DNA of 35,583 nt from Rubripirellula sp. (GTDB lineage Bacteria > Planctomycetota > Planctomycetia > Pirellulales > Pirellulaceae): contig JAKMEW010000072.1 in assembly GCA_022425745.1 (NCBI GenBank), positions 1 through 35,583 of the forward strand. The letters run 5' to 3'. Under the pieces are notes generated by a model, which was not told where the DNA came from, did not search any database, and saw only the letters and a program-made list of their open reading frames with translations. Positions within the stretch are counted from its first letter, which is position 1. Each line of letters opens with the position of its first letter. Both the position numbers and the translations under genes were made by a program. Positions 1 through 6,815 of the stretch are shown in pieces.

Positions 1-902
1 ACCTGAGGCTCTGAATCGTCCTGAGGCTCTGGCTCCGGTGGCTCCGCATACTTGCGTGCGTAATCCCAATTGACTTTCTTTTCGTGGTCATCGGAGTGAA
101 GCGAGTGGAGTTCATCCCGCGTGAGGGTCTCGAGCCACGCGAGATCAAACTTTTTCTTATGGGGTCCACCGGACAGGTGCGTGACCATGCCCTCTTTCTC
201 AGGGTGTTTTTTCCCGACCGTCCACCAACTAGTACGTGTCGGGTAGCCACCCTCGCGAACACCTACGGCTGACTCGTCATCGCCATCACCCGCATCGGGA
301 GCTTCTTTAGATTGACTGGTCGCGGCCGGCTTCTCTGAAGAAGTTGAATCGGTTTGATCCAGATCGTCGCTTAATTCACCCTCGCTCGTTCCACCACCGT
401 TTTGCTCATCGTCTCCCGGAAGGCTCTTTGCGTACTCCGCCGCGGTACGAAGCACGGCGGCTCGAATCCCGCTGTGATAGCCGTACCAAACCTTGTAGCG
501 ATCCGCAGCGACGGGAACCAAGATCTTGGGCTGATCTTTGATACGACTACCAACCTGAATATCGACGGCAACCTGATCAAAAGCGTTTGCTTGCACATCA
601 CGCCGCAAAGCGGCCACTTCAGCATTTTCACGGCGACGGACAAGCACCTTGATCACGGGCCGGCACAGCTCATCTTCCTCGGAGACTGCTTCAGCGACAC
701 TTTCTGCAGCCGTCTCAGTCTTTATCCCATCATCGGTGTTTTCAGCAGCCGCTTCCGAGGAGATTAAACTTGTAGTCAGAGCAACATTTTGGGGCGAAGT
801 TGCGTGCAGGTCATTCAGACAGACGAAACAACCAAAGGTGATCATTCCAATGGCGCATAAGATGTAACTCATCTTGTGCCGCAACGCGGTAGCTAATTGC
901 AT
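1..902 (-). CDS. Secreted hypothetical protein, 3' end missing (runs off left edge)
   Basis: Reading the minus strand from ATG at 902, the frame stays open for 300 codons to the window edge. A GGAG sits 8 nt upstream of the ATG; a second ATG ten codons in (MSYILCAIG) is an alternative. The N-terminus has a hydrophobic stretch (about residues 12-34) that looks like a signal peptide ending near LHA. The rest is soluble: an acidic Ser/Thr/Glu-rich segment (about 50-75), a central segment with VIKVLVRRR and WYGYHSG, an acidic linker (about 165-210), then WLETLTRDELHSLHSDDHE, and finally a Pro/Glu-rich tail with the repeated unit EPQDDS. The repeat is visible in the DNA as the 11-mer cctgaggctct at 2-12 and 20-30. 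I do not recognise the family. Coding status rests on the long open frame, the ribosome site and the signal peptide; antisense frames in the same DNA are shadows. The true C-terminus lies outside the window. Confidence 0.75.
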   Translation of the reverse strand, partial: MQLATALRHKMSYILCAIGMITFGCFVCLNDLHATSPQNVALTTSLISSEAAAENTDDGIKTETAAESVAEAVSEEDELCRPVIKVLVRRRENAEVAALRRDVQANAFDQVAVDIQVGSRIKDQPKILVPVAADRYKVWYGYHSGIRAAVLRTAAEYAKSLPGDDEQNGGGTSEGELSDDLDQTDSTSSEKPAATSQSKEAPDAGDGDDESAVGVREGGYPTRTSWWTVGKKHPEKEGMVTHLSGGPHKKKFDLAWLETLTRDELHSLHSDDHEKKVNWDYARKYAEPPEPEPQDDSEPQ

Positions 903-1074
903 CGCCAAACTCCGCAATCTGTCTGGGGAGAATAGTACTTCACAGGACTCTCTCATTCGATGACGTAAAACAGGATAGGACTCTCGAGATCTTGACCACC
1001 GTAGCACCGACAACAAGGCTGTCACGTCGATAACGAACCGGAGCAACGATAAAGCAACAATAAATTGTGAAGGC

Positions 1075-1114
1075 GGATATGTAGGCCGCGACAAGGATAT
1101 GTAGGCCGCGACAA
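1075..1114. repeat. Exact 20-bp tandem duplication
   Basis: The 20-mer ggatatgtaggccgcgacaa occurs twice back to back (1075-1094 and 1095-1114) with no mismatch. It lies 26 bp left of the REP-like hairpin. Function is unknown; a replication-slippage product is the simplest reading. Confidence 0.85.
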
Positions 1115-1140
1115 AACGGTCGCCACATCAGGCCGCCATA

Positions 1141-1193
1141 AAAAGGGGTCAGGACTCTTTTTGCGAAGCGAAAAAAGAGTCCTGACCCCTTTT
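1141..1193. repeat. REP-like perfect inverted repeat (22-bp arms, 9-nt loop)
   Basis: Positions 1141-1162 (aaaaggggtcaggactcttt plus tt) are perfectly complementary to 1172-1193, with the loop gcgaagcga between. The GGGGTCAGGACTC core resembles REP/BIME-type palindromes that are mobilised by RAYT (REP-associated tyrosine transposase) proteins in many bacteria. No RAYT gene is in the window. The A-rich/T-rich ends would also give the transcript a U-run on either strand, so it could act as a bidirectional terminator between the divergent flanking genes. The REP assignment is inference from sequence style; the hairpin itself is directly visible. Confidence 0.75.
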
Positions 1194-1202
1194 ATGCAAT
1201 CC

Positions 1203-1246
1203 CCAACCTCATCCAACTCAGCCAACCTCAACCAACCTCAACCAAC
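1203..1246. repeat. Degenerate 10-bp tandem repeat (ccaacctcaa)
   Basis: Two exact copies of ccaacctcaa lie at 1222-1231 and 1232-1241, with partial copies before (1203-1210, ccaacctc) and after (1242-1246, ccaac). It begins 10 bp right of the REP-like hairpin. No function is assigned. Confidence 0.6.
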
Positions 1247-1633
1247 GTGGATTCATTGAGTGTGACGCGGCAGGATCGGTATCGAACTTGCCGTGAGCCA
1301 CTCGATTTTCGGAATTGCGATTGCGTCAATTCACTTGCAGCGTGACCCTCAAGCCAAGTTGTCAGCGAGACAGGATCTTTTCTGCCACGGCTCATGCCAA
1401 GTCAACGCTCAATGTCGCTGACCCGATCAGTGTAATTGGTGGACCCTTTGCTTGATATTCTTTTCGTCCGAAAGAGAAGTCAGTTTTAACCATGTGCGTG
1501 TTGTACCGGTCCTAAGGTCCATTCCCTCGGTGCTGCGAAGTGCTATGCTTGTCCTCAGGGATCGCGAATGACTCGGTGAATCTCATTCCTTTTAATCGAC
1601 ACCCTTTAATCACTGCTGCTAAGCTCGGCTTTT

Positions 1634-2725
1634 ATGCGCCAACTCGCTAATCTCCATGACGAACAGGCGGCCATACGCCTTCTCACGCTCCTACGCGAGC
1701 GGGGACTGGAAGCGATAGTCAATCGAGACGCCGATGGGGAAATGACCACGTGGACCATCTGGATTCTCAGTGAAGACGATATGGACCGAGCAGGAGGCCT
1801 TTGGCGGGAATTCCGCGATCATCCGGAGACCTTTCCACCACTTGAGCTTGAGTCGTCAAATGTGGCTCAGGTCACGAGCAACTCTCAACCTGAGTATTCG
1901 ACCTCGGAGAACGCCGATGGCCACGCTGATGAATACAACAACAGGTACCCAGAGGAATCCTCTCATCCGTATTTTGGGGAATCCGACGATCACAACGAGC
2001 TTGATCACCACACCCACTTATCTAACTCCGCTGGTAAACGACTCGACCAACCGGATCAGCTGTTAGAACTCGGATCGATTCCGGTGACCCTGTGCATCGT
2101 CGTCCTCTCGATCTTGGTGAGCCTGATCAGTCATTTTGGAACCCCGCGTGGGACGCGAGATGACAATCTGCTCAGCCTCGAGCAAGTAACCGTAAAGAAC
2201 CTCGCTCTGGTCGACCCCACACTTTACAGCGAAACAAGTGATCCCCTGATTTCGATCAAGCAGCGAGAAGTGTGGCGTGTGGTCTCGAGTATGTTCCTGC
2301 ACTTTGACAGTCTTCATCTCGCATTCAACATCGTTTGGCTATTCTTCTTGGGATCCGCACTTGAAAAACTGGAAGGCTCACTGGGAATTCTCAAGATCGT
2401 CGTCTTCGCCCACATTGCGGGTCTCTGCGCCCAAGTCTTTCTCCCCACTCAATCGCCTCTACCGATTCCCCTAAACGGCAACCCGCTGCTACTTGGGTCA
2501 TCCGGAGTGGTATATGGACTGTTTGGCTACCTGTGGCTTCGACCGAAATTTGACCCGGGCTATCCACTGTTCCTCGTTCACTCCAACCTTCTTCTAATGA
2601 TTGGTTGGCTGATCTTTTGCCTCACGCCCGTGGCTCAACCGTTTGCCAATGGGGCTCAGATCGCTGGTCTGCTAACCGGTGTCTTGTTAGCCTTTCTCTC
2701 CCCCAAGTCACAACCCTCGCGGTGA
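1634..2725 (+). CDS. GlpG-like rhomboid protein with catalytic His replaced by Gln
   Basis: This is a 363-aa integral membrane protein. Residues 1-70 form a small alpha/beta domain like the cytoplasmic N-terminal domain of GlpG, followed by an acidic, His/Asn-rich linker (about 75-140) and a six-helix rhomboid core. Family landmarks are present: H228 and N232 in SLHLAFN (GlpG H150/N154), and the nucleophile S290 in GSSGVVYG. The last-helix motif, ANGAHIAG in GlpG, reads ANGAQIAG here, with Q342 (codon CAG at 2657-2659) in place of the catalytic His. Rhomboid proteases cleave transmembrane substrates with a Ser-His dyad, so this copy is probably inactive or uses altered chemistry. The start is ATG without a clear Shine-Dalgarno. 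A MATE transporter gene follows 13 nt downstream on the same strand, suggesting co-transcription. Confidence 0.9.
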   Translation: MRQLANLHDEQAAIRLLTLLRERGLEAIVNRDADGEMTTWTIWILSEDDMDRAGGLWREFRDHPETFPPLELESSNVAQVTSNSQPEYSTSENADGHADEYNNRYPEESSHPYFGESDDHNELDHHTHLSNSAGKRLDQPDQLLELGSIPVTLCIVVLSILVSLISHFGTPRGTRDDNLLSLEQVTVKNLALVDPTLYSETSDPLISIKQREVWRVVSSMFLHFDSLHLAFNIVWLFFLGSALEKLEGSLGILKIVVFAHIAGLCAQVFLPTQSPLPIPLNGNPLLLGSSGVVYGLFGYLWLRPKFDPGYPLFLVHSNLLLMIGWLIFCLTPVAQPFANGAQIAGLLTGVLLAFLSPKSQPSR

Positions 2726-2738
2726 TCATCGAGTCGCT

Positions 2739-4133
2739 TTGAGCAATCAAATCACAGTCGCCGCCGAACCATCGACGCGTCAGCCCGAAAGTGTGCTGCG
2801 TGAGGTACTAAGAATCGCTCTCCCGCTTGTGGTCAGCACGGGAACCTTTTCCGTTGTGCTTTTCATGGATCGCACCATGTTGCTTTGGTATGACGGAGCT
2901 TCGATGAGCGCTGCGATGGCGGGTGGCAATCTTTTCTGGGTCTGCCTCTGCCTCCCCATCGGCATCCTTTCGATGACCGGTGCAGTCATCAGTCAGCACG
3001 TCGGAGCCAATCAAGAGAAGCAAGTTGGCAGACTTCTTTGGCAGGGCGTCTGGTTATCACTACTGGTTTCGCCTTTCTACTTTGCCTTCGGAACCGTTGC
3101 GCAAAAACTCTTTTCGATGACGGGTCAGGCGATTGATCTGATACCGCTACAGGCCGACTACTTTCGAATCCTGATGTTTGGATCAACCGGTATGCTTATC
3201 GAGACCGCGCTGAGCGGTTTTTTTAGCGGCACCGAACGGACACGAGTCATCATGTGGGTATCACTGATGTCTGGCTTGGTGAACCTGATTCTCGATTCGG
3301 TGCTCATCTTTGGGTTTGGCCCCATCGCTGATTTTGGAATCCATGGTGCAGCGGTCGCAAGTGTCCTGTCACTTTGGTTCAAGGCATGCTGTTATGCTTG
3401 GATTTTGACACGACGCGCAATGTCGGATCGCTACCAGATCCTTGGTGGGTTTGGAATCGACGGAAAGGTGCTGCGACGCTTGCTGTACTTTGGTTTTCCC
3501 GCCGGATTGATGCACTTGGTTGAATCAGGTGGCTTCACCGCGATGATGCTTCGAATTGGAACGTTCGGTGACCTACCTCTTCGCTCCACCACCATGGCGA
3601 TCAACTTCAACATGGTGGCCTTCATTCCGCTGGTTGGACTTTCCATTGCCTCGTCCGTTCTTGTTGGACGTCACCTGATTGCCAATGGCCCAGCGGCGGC
3701 AATCAAACGAGTCATGGTGGCAGTTGGGATTGGACTCGTTTACTCAAGTGCATGGCTGGTTGCTTACCTTTTCTTTGGCGAAAACCTCCTTGAATTCTAT
3801 CAACTCAAGACGCCAGATTCGGATTCCATTCAAGCCGTCGTGATTGCAAAAACGCTACTGCGATTTGTGTCACTCTACATCATGTTCGATGCGGTGCAGC
3901 TCATTCTGGCGGGAGCACTTCGAGGAGCCGGGGATACCTGGTTCGTTCTCGTAGCCGGGCTGACGACATCAGCGAGTGCGATCGGAATTGGATTCACCTT
4001 TGAGCCTTCAGAGAACCAGCTTTATTGGTGGTGGTACGTGCTGAGCGGCTGGATCATGACACTCGCTCTGGTGATGATCCTGAGATTCTTGCAGGGGCGT
4101 TGGAAGTCGATGCAGATGATTGAGACGAACTAA
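2739..4133 (+). CDS. MATE-family efflux transporter
   Basis: A 464-aa polytopic membrane protein with about twelve hydrophobic segments arranged as two six-helix halves, the usual MATE length and layout. The first helix carries LFMDRTMLLWYDG and the next AAMAGGNLFW, typical of the N-half of NorM/DinF-type transporters. The second half begins near RRLLYFGFPAGLMHLVESGG, and FDAVQLILAGALRGAGDTW is the equivalent of the conserved LRGxGDT region. These proteins export organic cations or other small molecules in exchange for Na+ or H+; the substrate here cannot be told. The start is TTG at 2739, 13 nt after the rhomboid stop; the next in-frame candidate is GTG at 2796, and no ATG occurs until residue 45. 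The 3' end overlaps the convergent protease gene by 4 bp. Confidence 0.9.
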   Translation: MSNQITVAAEPSTRQPESVLREVLRIALPLVVSTGTFSVVLFMDRTMLLWYDGASMSAAMAGGNLFWVCLCLPIGILSMTGAVISQHVGANQEKQVGRLLWQGVWLSLLVSPFYFAFGTVAQKLFSMTGQAIDLIPLQADYFRILMFGSTGMLIETALSGFFSGTERTRVIMWVSLMSGLVNLILDSVLIFGFGPIADFGIHGAAVASVLSLWFKACCYAWILTRRAMSDRYQILGGFGIDGKVLRRLLYFGFPAGLMHLVESGGFTAMMLRIGTFGDLPLRSTTMAINFNMVAFIPLVGLSIASSVLVGRHLIANGPAAAIKRVMVAVGIGLVYSSAWLVAYLFFGENLLEFYQLKTPDSDSIQAVVIAKTLLRFVSLYIMFDAVQLILAGALRGAGDTWFVLVAGLTTSASAIGIGFTFEPSENQLYWWWYVLSGWIMTLALVMILRFLQGRWKSMQMIETN

Positions 4134-5416
4134 TTGAGATCGGTGAGAACGACTTCGGTGCGATACCGAGTGCCATTACGGATGATCACCATCGGAATCG
4201 ACTCACCGATCGGCGTCAGCCCGACCTGAGTAACCAAGTGATCATCGTTCTCGACGCCGCTACCATTGAACTCCACGATCACATCGCCGCGTTGAAGGCG
4301 CGCAACTTCGGCTGGGGAACCTCGTCGGACACTCTTCACCATCGCTCCGCCAACAAGTCCACCGGCCCCATCGAGACTCTCCACGAGAGCGAATTCCGGA
4401 TCCAACGTGACACCAAGGTAACCTCGCCTTAGTTCACCGTGCTTAACAAGTTGGTTCGCAACATTCATTGCCATCGACATAGGAATTGCGAACCCAATTC
4501 CCTCGCTCCCGCCGCTGCTGCTCGCAATCGCTGTGTTCACGCCGATCACCTCGCCGCGAAGATTCAAGAGCGGTCCTCCGCTATTGCCAGGGTTGATCGC
4601 AGCATCAGTCTGAAAGAAATCCTGCAACTCGATCTTCTGGTCACCGAGCGATAGATCTCTTCGTCCCTTTGCACTAAGGATGCCAAAGGTAACGGAATGA
4701 CTCAGTCCGAACGGGCTACCAATCGCAATCACAAAATCACCAATCTCAATTGACTGGCTATCACCAATTCTTGCGGCAGGCAATTCTGGCTGATCAATTC
4801 TCAACAACGCAACATCAGAGCTTTCGTCGGAAACGATCTTGGTCGGATGAAACTCTTTACCTTGGTGACTCCGTAGAAGAATTCCTTCTGTAGACGCACC
4901 CGAAATCACATGCCGGTTGGTAAGAACCCAGGTCTCACCATCTCCGAGCTCAACGATTACACCGCTGCCCGCTTCGTCAAACGACTCCCGCACCGAACCT
5001 CGCTGCTCGACCTTGTGGGCCTCAATGTGAATCACACTCGGCTTGACCAATTGCGAGACACGTCGCACGAGATATCCCAGTCGATCAAATGCAGAAAACT
5101 CTTCAGCTAACTCGTTGTAGAGACGTTCGCGTTCTAAATTGATGGCCACCACTGGCGGTTGAACGCTTTCGAGTGAAGAACGACGCACACTGACCGGTTG
5201 CTTCGCCTCAAGTTGCTGCGCGAGAAGATTCCCATCCTGGTTGCAAAGGAACGCGACACAGAGAAGAACACCTGAGTAGATTTTAGAGGGCCTAAGCCCG
5301 CGAAGCATGGCGTTCAAAGCGAGATGAAATTCAATCGACATCGAAGGACACTTCTGGAGGAAAGAAGATCTTCGAAGTTTGGTTGCAAATCTTGAATAAG
5401 CCAAATCCGTGGCCAT
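4130..5416 (-). CDS. HtrA/DegP-family S1C serine protease with one PDZ domain
   Basis: Periplasmic quality-control protease, about 428 aa from ATG 5416. The trypsin-like domain carries the triad His169 (NRHVISG), Asp201 (SSDVALLRID) and Ser279 (NPGNSGGPLLN). A single PDZ domain follows (RGYLGVTLDP to the C-terminus, with RRGSPAEVARLQRGDVI). One PDZ makes it DegS/HhoA-like in layout. The N-terminus has a long, basic leader and a hydrophobic stretch (IYSGVLLCVAFLC) ending near LLAQQ, read as a signal peptide or anchor. Start choice: AAGGAG lies 11 nt before ATG 5416 and 5 nt before TTG 5422; internal ATGs at 5341 and 5308 give more compact signal peptides but have no ribosome site. The gene is convergent with the MATE gene and 228 bp downstream of the DksA-like gene on the same strand. 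Confidence 0.93.
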   Translation of the reverse strand: MATDLAYSRFATKLRRSSFLQKCPSMSIEFHLALNAMLRGLRPSKIYSGVLLCVAFLCNQDGNLLAQQLEAKQPVSVRRSSLESVQPPVVAINLERERLYNELAEEFSAFDRLGYLVRRVSQLVKPSVIHIEAHKVEQRGSVRESFDEAGSGVIVELGDGETWVLTNRHVISGASTEGILLRSHQGKEFHPTKIVSDESSDVALLRIDQPELPAARIGDSQSIEIGDFVIAIGSPFGLSHSVTFGILSAKGRRDLSLGDQKIELQDFFQTDAAINPGNSGGPLLNLRGEVIGVNTAIASSSGGSEGIGFAIPMSMAMNVANQLVKHGELRRGYLGVTLDPEFALVESLDGAGGLVGGAMVKSVRRGSPAEVARLQRGDVIVEFNGSGVENDDHLVTQVGLTPIGESIPMVIIRNGTRYRTEVVLTDLN

Positions 5417-5644
5417 CCGCAACCAGACTCCTTACGAGTCATGTCATCGACTCGCAAGTTGGTTGAAATCATCAGGAACGGTGTTGCTAGTCTTCGCTGA
5501 GAAAACAGTGACAATCGAAACGCTTATCAAATTAGCTATGGAAGGCATGATCGCTCACGAAGCAAAACCTTTACTGATTAAGAGAATAAGCAGAGGCGTT
5601 ACATTTTCAACCAGTCTGTGACTGTTTTCGACGCAAACCTCGAT

Positions 5645-6058
5645 TCAAACCGGGTCAACTTCGGCGTTGTCGAACACGCGATTCCACTTTACCGCACCAC
5701 CGGGAGTTGTTTTCTGTTCAGCCTCGCGGCGACAAGCAATGCAATCGGTTGCATAAGGAATTGCACCGAGACGCGTTAAAGGTATTGGCTTGCCGCAAGA
5801 CTGGCAATCGCCGTATGTGCCATTAGCAATGCGTTCGAGAGCCTCATCAATTGCGGATAACTCGCGACTCTCGACCTCGACTAACTGACTATTGAGTTCA
5901 TCTTGAACCGAGTCTGCCGCGGCATCGAGCACGTCACCTGTTTTCTCCTGATGGAGTTCCCTCAGTAGGCTAAGGTCACCATCGACCGCACGCTGCAATG
6001 CCTCGTGACGTCGAACGAGTTGTTCCTTCAGTTTCTTGATCGCTTCTTGTCGGGGCAT
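5645..6058 (-). CDS. DksA/TraR-family C4 zinc-finger protein
   Basis: A 137-aa cytosolic protein. An N-terminal helical hairpin (about 1-75, rich in Glu/Arg/Lys) is followed by LSAIDEALERIANGTYG and a C4 zinc finger with Cys85-x2-Cys88 and Cys106-x2-Cys109 (CQSCGKPIP and CIACR). This is the canonical DksA/TraR arrangement; such proteins enter the RNA polymerase secondary channel and modulate initiation, DksA together with ppGpp. Many short relatives of this type have not been characterised. ATG 6058 is preferred because AGAGGTGATC precedes it at good spacing; the frame extends upstream to a GTG at 6121 without a ribosome site. It is a single gene, 228 bp upstream of the HtrA-type gene on the same strand. 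Confidence 0.9.
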   Translation of the reverse strand: MPRQEAIKKLKEQLVRRHEALQRAVDGDLSLLRELHQEKTGDVLDAAADSVQDELNSQLVEVESRELSAIDEALERIANGTYGDCQSCGKPIPLTRLGAIPYATDCIACRREAEQKTTPGGAVKWNRVFDNAEVDPV

Positions 6059-6610
6059 CAGATCACCTCTCAAAATGCTTTCACCGACCCTGCTCTCATC
6101 GAGCCTAATCGTCGGATCCACCGTTTAATTAATGCCGCGATCGCTGATCATTGCCGTCCGGAGAACCGGTTCCAATGATCACATCGCAGCTCTATCCACT
6201 AAATCCAAGTTCAAGCTGGCACCTGTCACTTCGTTCGCCAACTTTTCAACCGGATCGCCGTGGAGCAAACTCACTATCCATATATAACGAGCAACTCCCC
6301 TGCGAAGTTCTGAGGAGCTGGACACTTTCCGCATGGAATCTTATCGTGCGGGTAAGCCTTTTTGCGAGGAAGTCGCCAAAACGAACCAAATCTCAGCCTG
6401 CACGCACCCCAAAAAATGCTCTGGAGAACCTTTACCAACCAGAGTAGCTCAAGAAAGATTTGCAAACGCCCCAGAAAACCCACCCCTTCGGGTGGCAAGG
6501 CTTCTGTTTGTGGCCAATCGCCGGATTCGACCAATTGTGCGGAAGATTTTACTAACCATGCCGAGGGGACACTTCCGATGACAGACACAGAGGGTGTATG
6601 TGCGCACCTT

Positions 6611-6661
6611 CCTAGGTTTTTGATAGCCCTAGGTTTTTGATAGCCCTAAGTTTTTGATAGC
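6611..6661. repeat. 17-bp tandem repeat, three copies
   Basis: The unit cctaggtttttgatagc occurs at 6611-6627 and 6628-6644 exactly, and at 6645-6661 with one change (cctaag). It ends 2 bp before the palindrome at 6664-6684. It sits about 150 bp upstream of the FHA gene start, so a regulatory role is possible but unproven. Confidence 0.85.
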
Positions 6662-6663
6662 AA

Positions 6664-6684
6664 GTTAACTGCAACACAGTTAAC
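6664..6684. repeat. Perfect palindrome gttaactg-caaca-cagttaac
   Basis: Two 8-bp arms (6664-6671 and 6677-6684) flank a 5-nt centre. An AT-rich interrupted palindrome of this size is the usual shape of an operator for a dimeric regulator. It could equally be a small RNA hairpin. It lies 131 bp upstream of the FHA gene start and abuts the 17-bp repeat. Confidence 0.55.
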
Positions 6685-6815
6685 CCATGAGGCAGCAGGT
6701 CCACGTGGTTTTCTTTGGAGGCCGCGATCCAGATCTCACCAGCAAATGACTTTCGGATCGTCCGATGTGATGGTGAAATTTGTGGGCGAAGTCTCACGCA
6801 GCAGGGAGTTGCAAT

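Larger units (their letters stand above)
903..1633. other. Intergenic region, 731 bp, no gene recognised
   Basis: The region separates the divergent secreted protein (minus) and rhomboid gene (plus). It holds an exact 20-bp direct duplication (1075-1114), a long REP-like hairpin (1141-1193) and a degenerate ccaacctcaa repeat (1203-1246). Short open frames here run through the hairpin and repeats and have no protein-like features. The last 350 bp before the rhomboid start contain no RNA gene or clear promoter that I can recognise. Confidence 0.6.
6059..6815. other. Intergenic region, 757 bp, no convincing gene
   Basis: It lies between the divergent DksA-like gene and the FHA protein gene. Several overlapping short frames occur on both strands around 6270-6640, but none has a ribosome site or recognisable domain. 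Visible structure: palindrome aaccggtt near 6166; a short hairpin CCACCC-CTTC-GGGTGG at 6480-6495; the 17-bp triple repeat at 6611-6661; and the 8-bp-arm palindrome at 6664-6684. A structured RNA cannot be excluded but none is recognised. Confidence 0.55.

Noticed and set aside
402-767. 121-codon plus-strand frame
   Set aside because: It lies wholly within the minus-strand secreted protein gene, which has a signal peptide and ribosome site; this frame shows no domain.
6274-6588. 104-codon minus-strand frame in the intergenic gap, with overlapping plus-strand frames
   Set aside because: No ribosome site, no recognisable motif, unusual Trp/Cys-rich composition and several mutually overlapping frames; treated as non-coding.
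6611-6661. CRISPR array
   Set aside because: Units are contiguous with no spacers and no cas gene is nearby.
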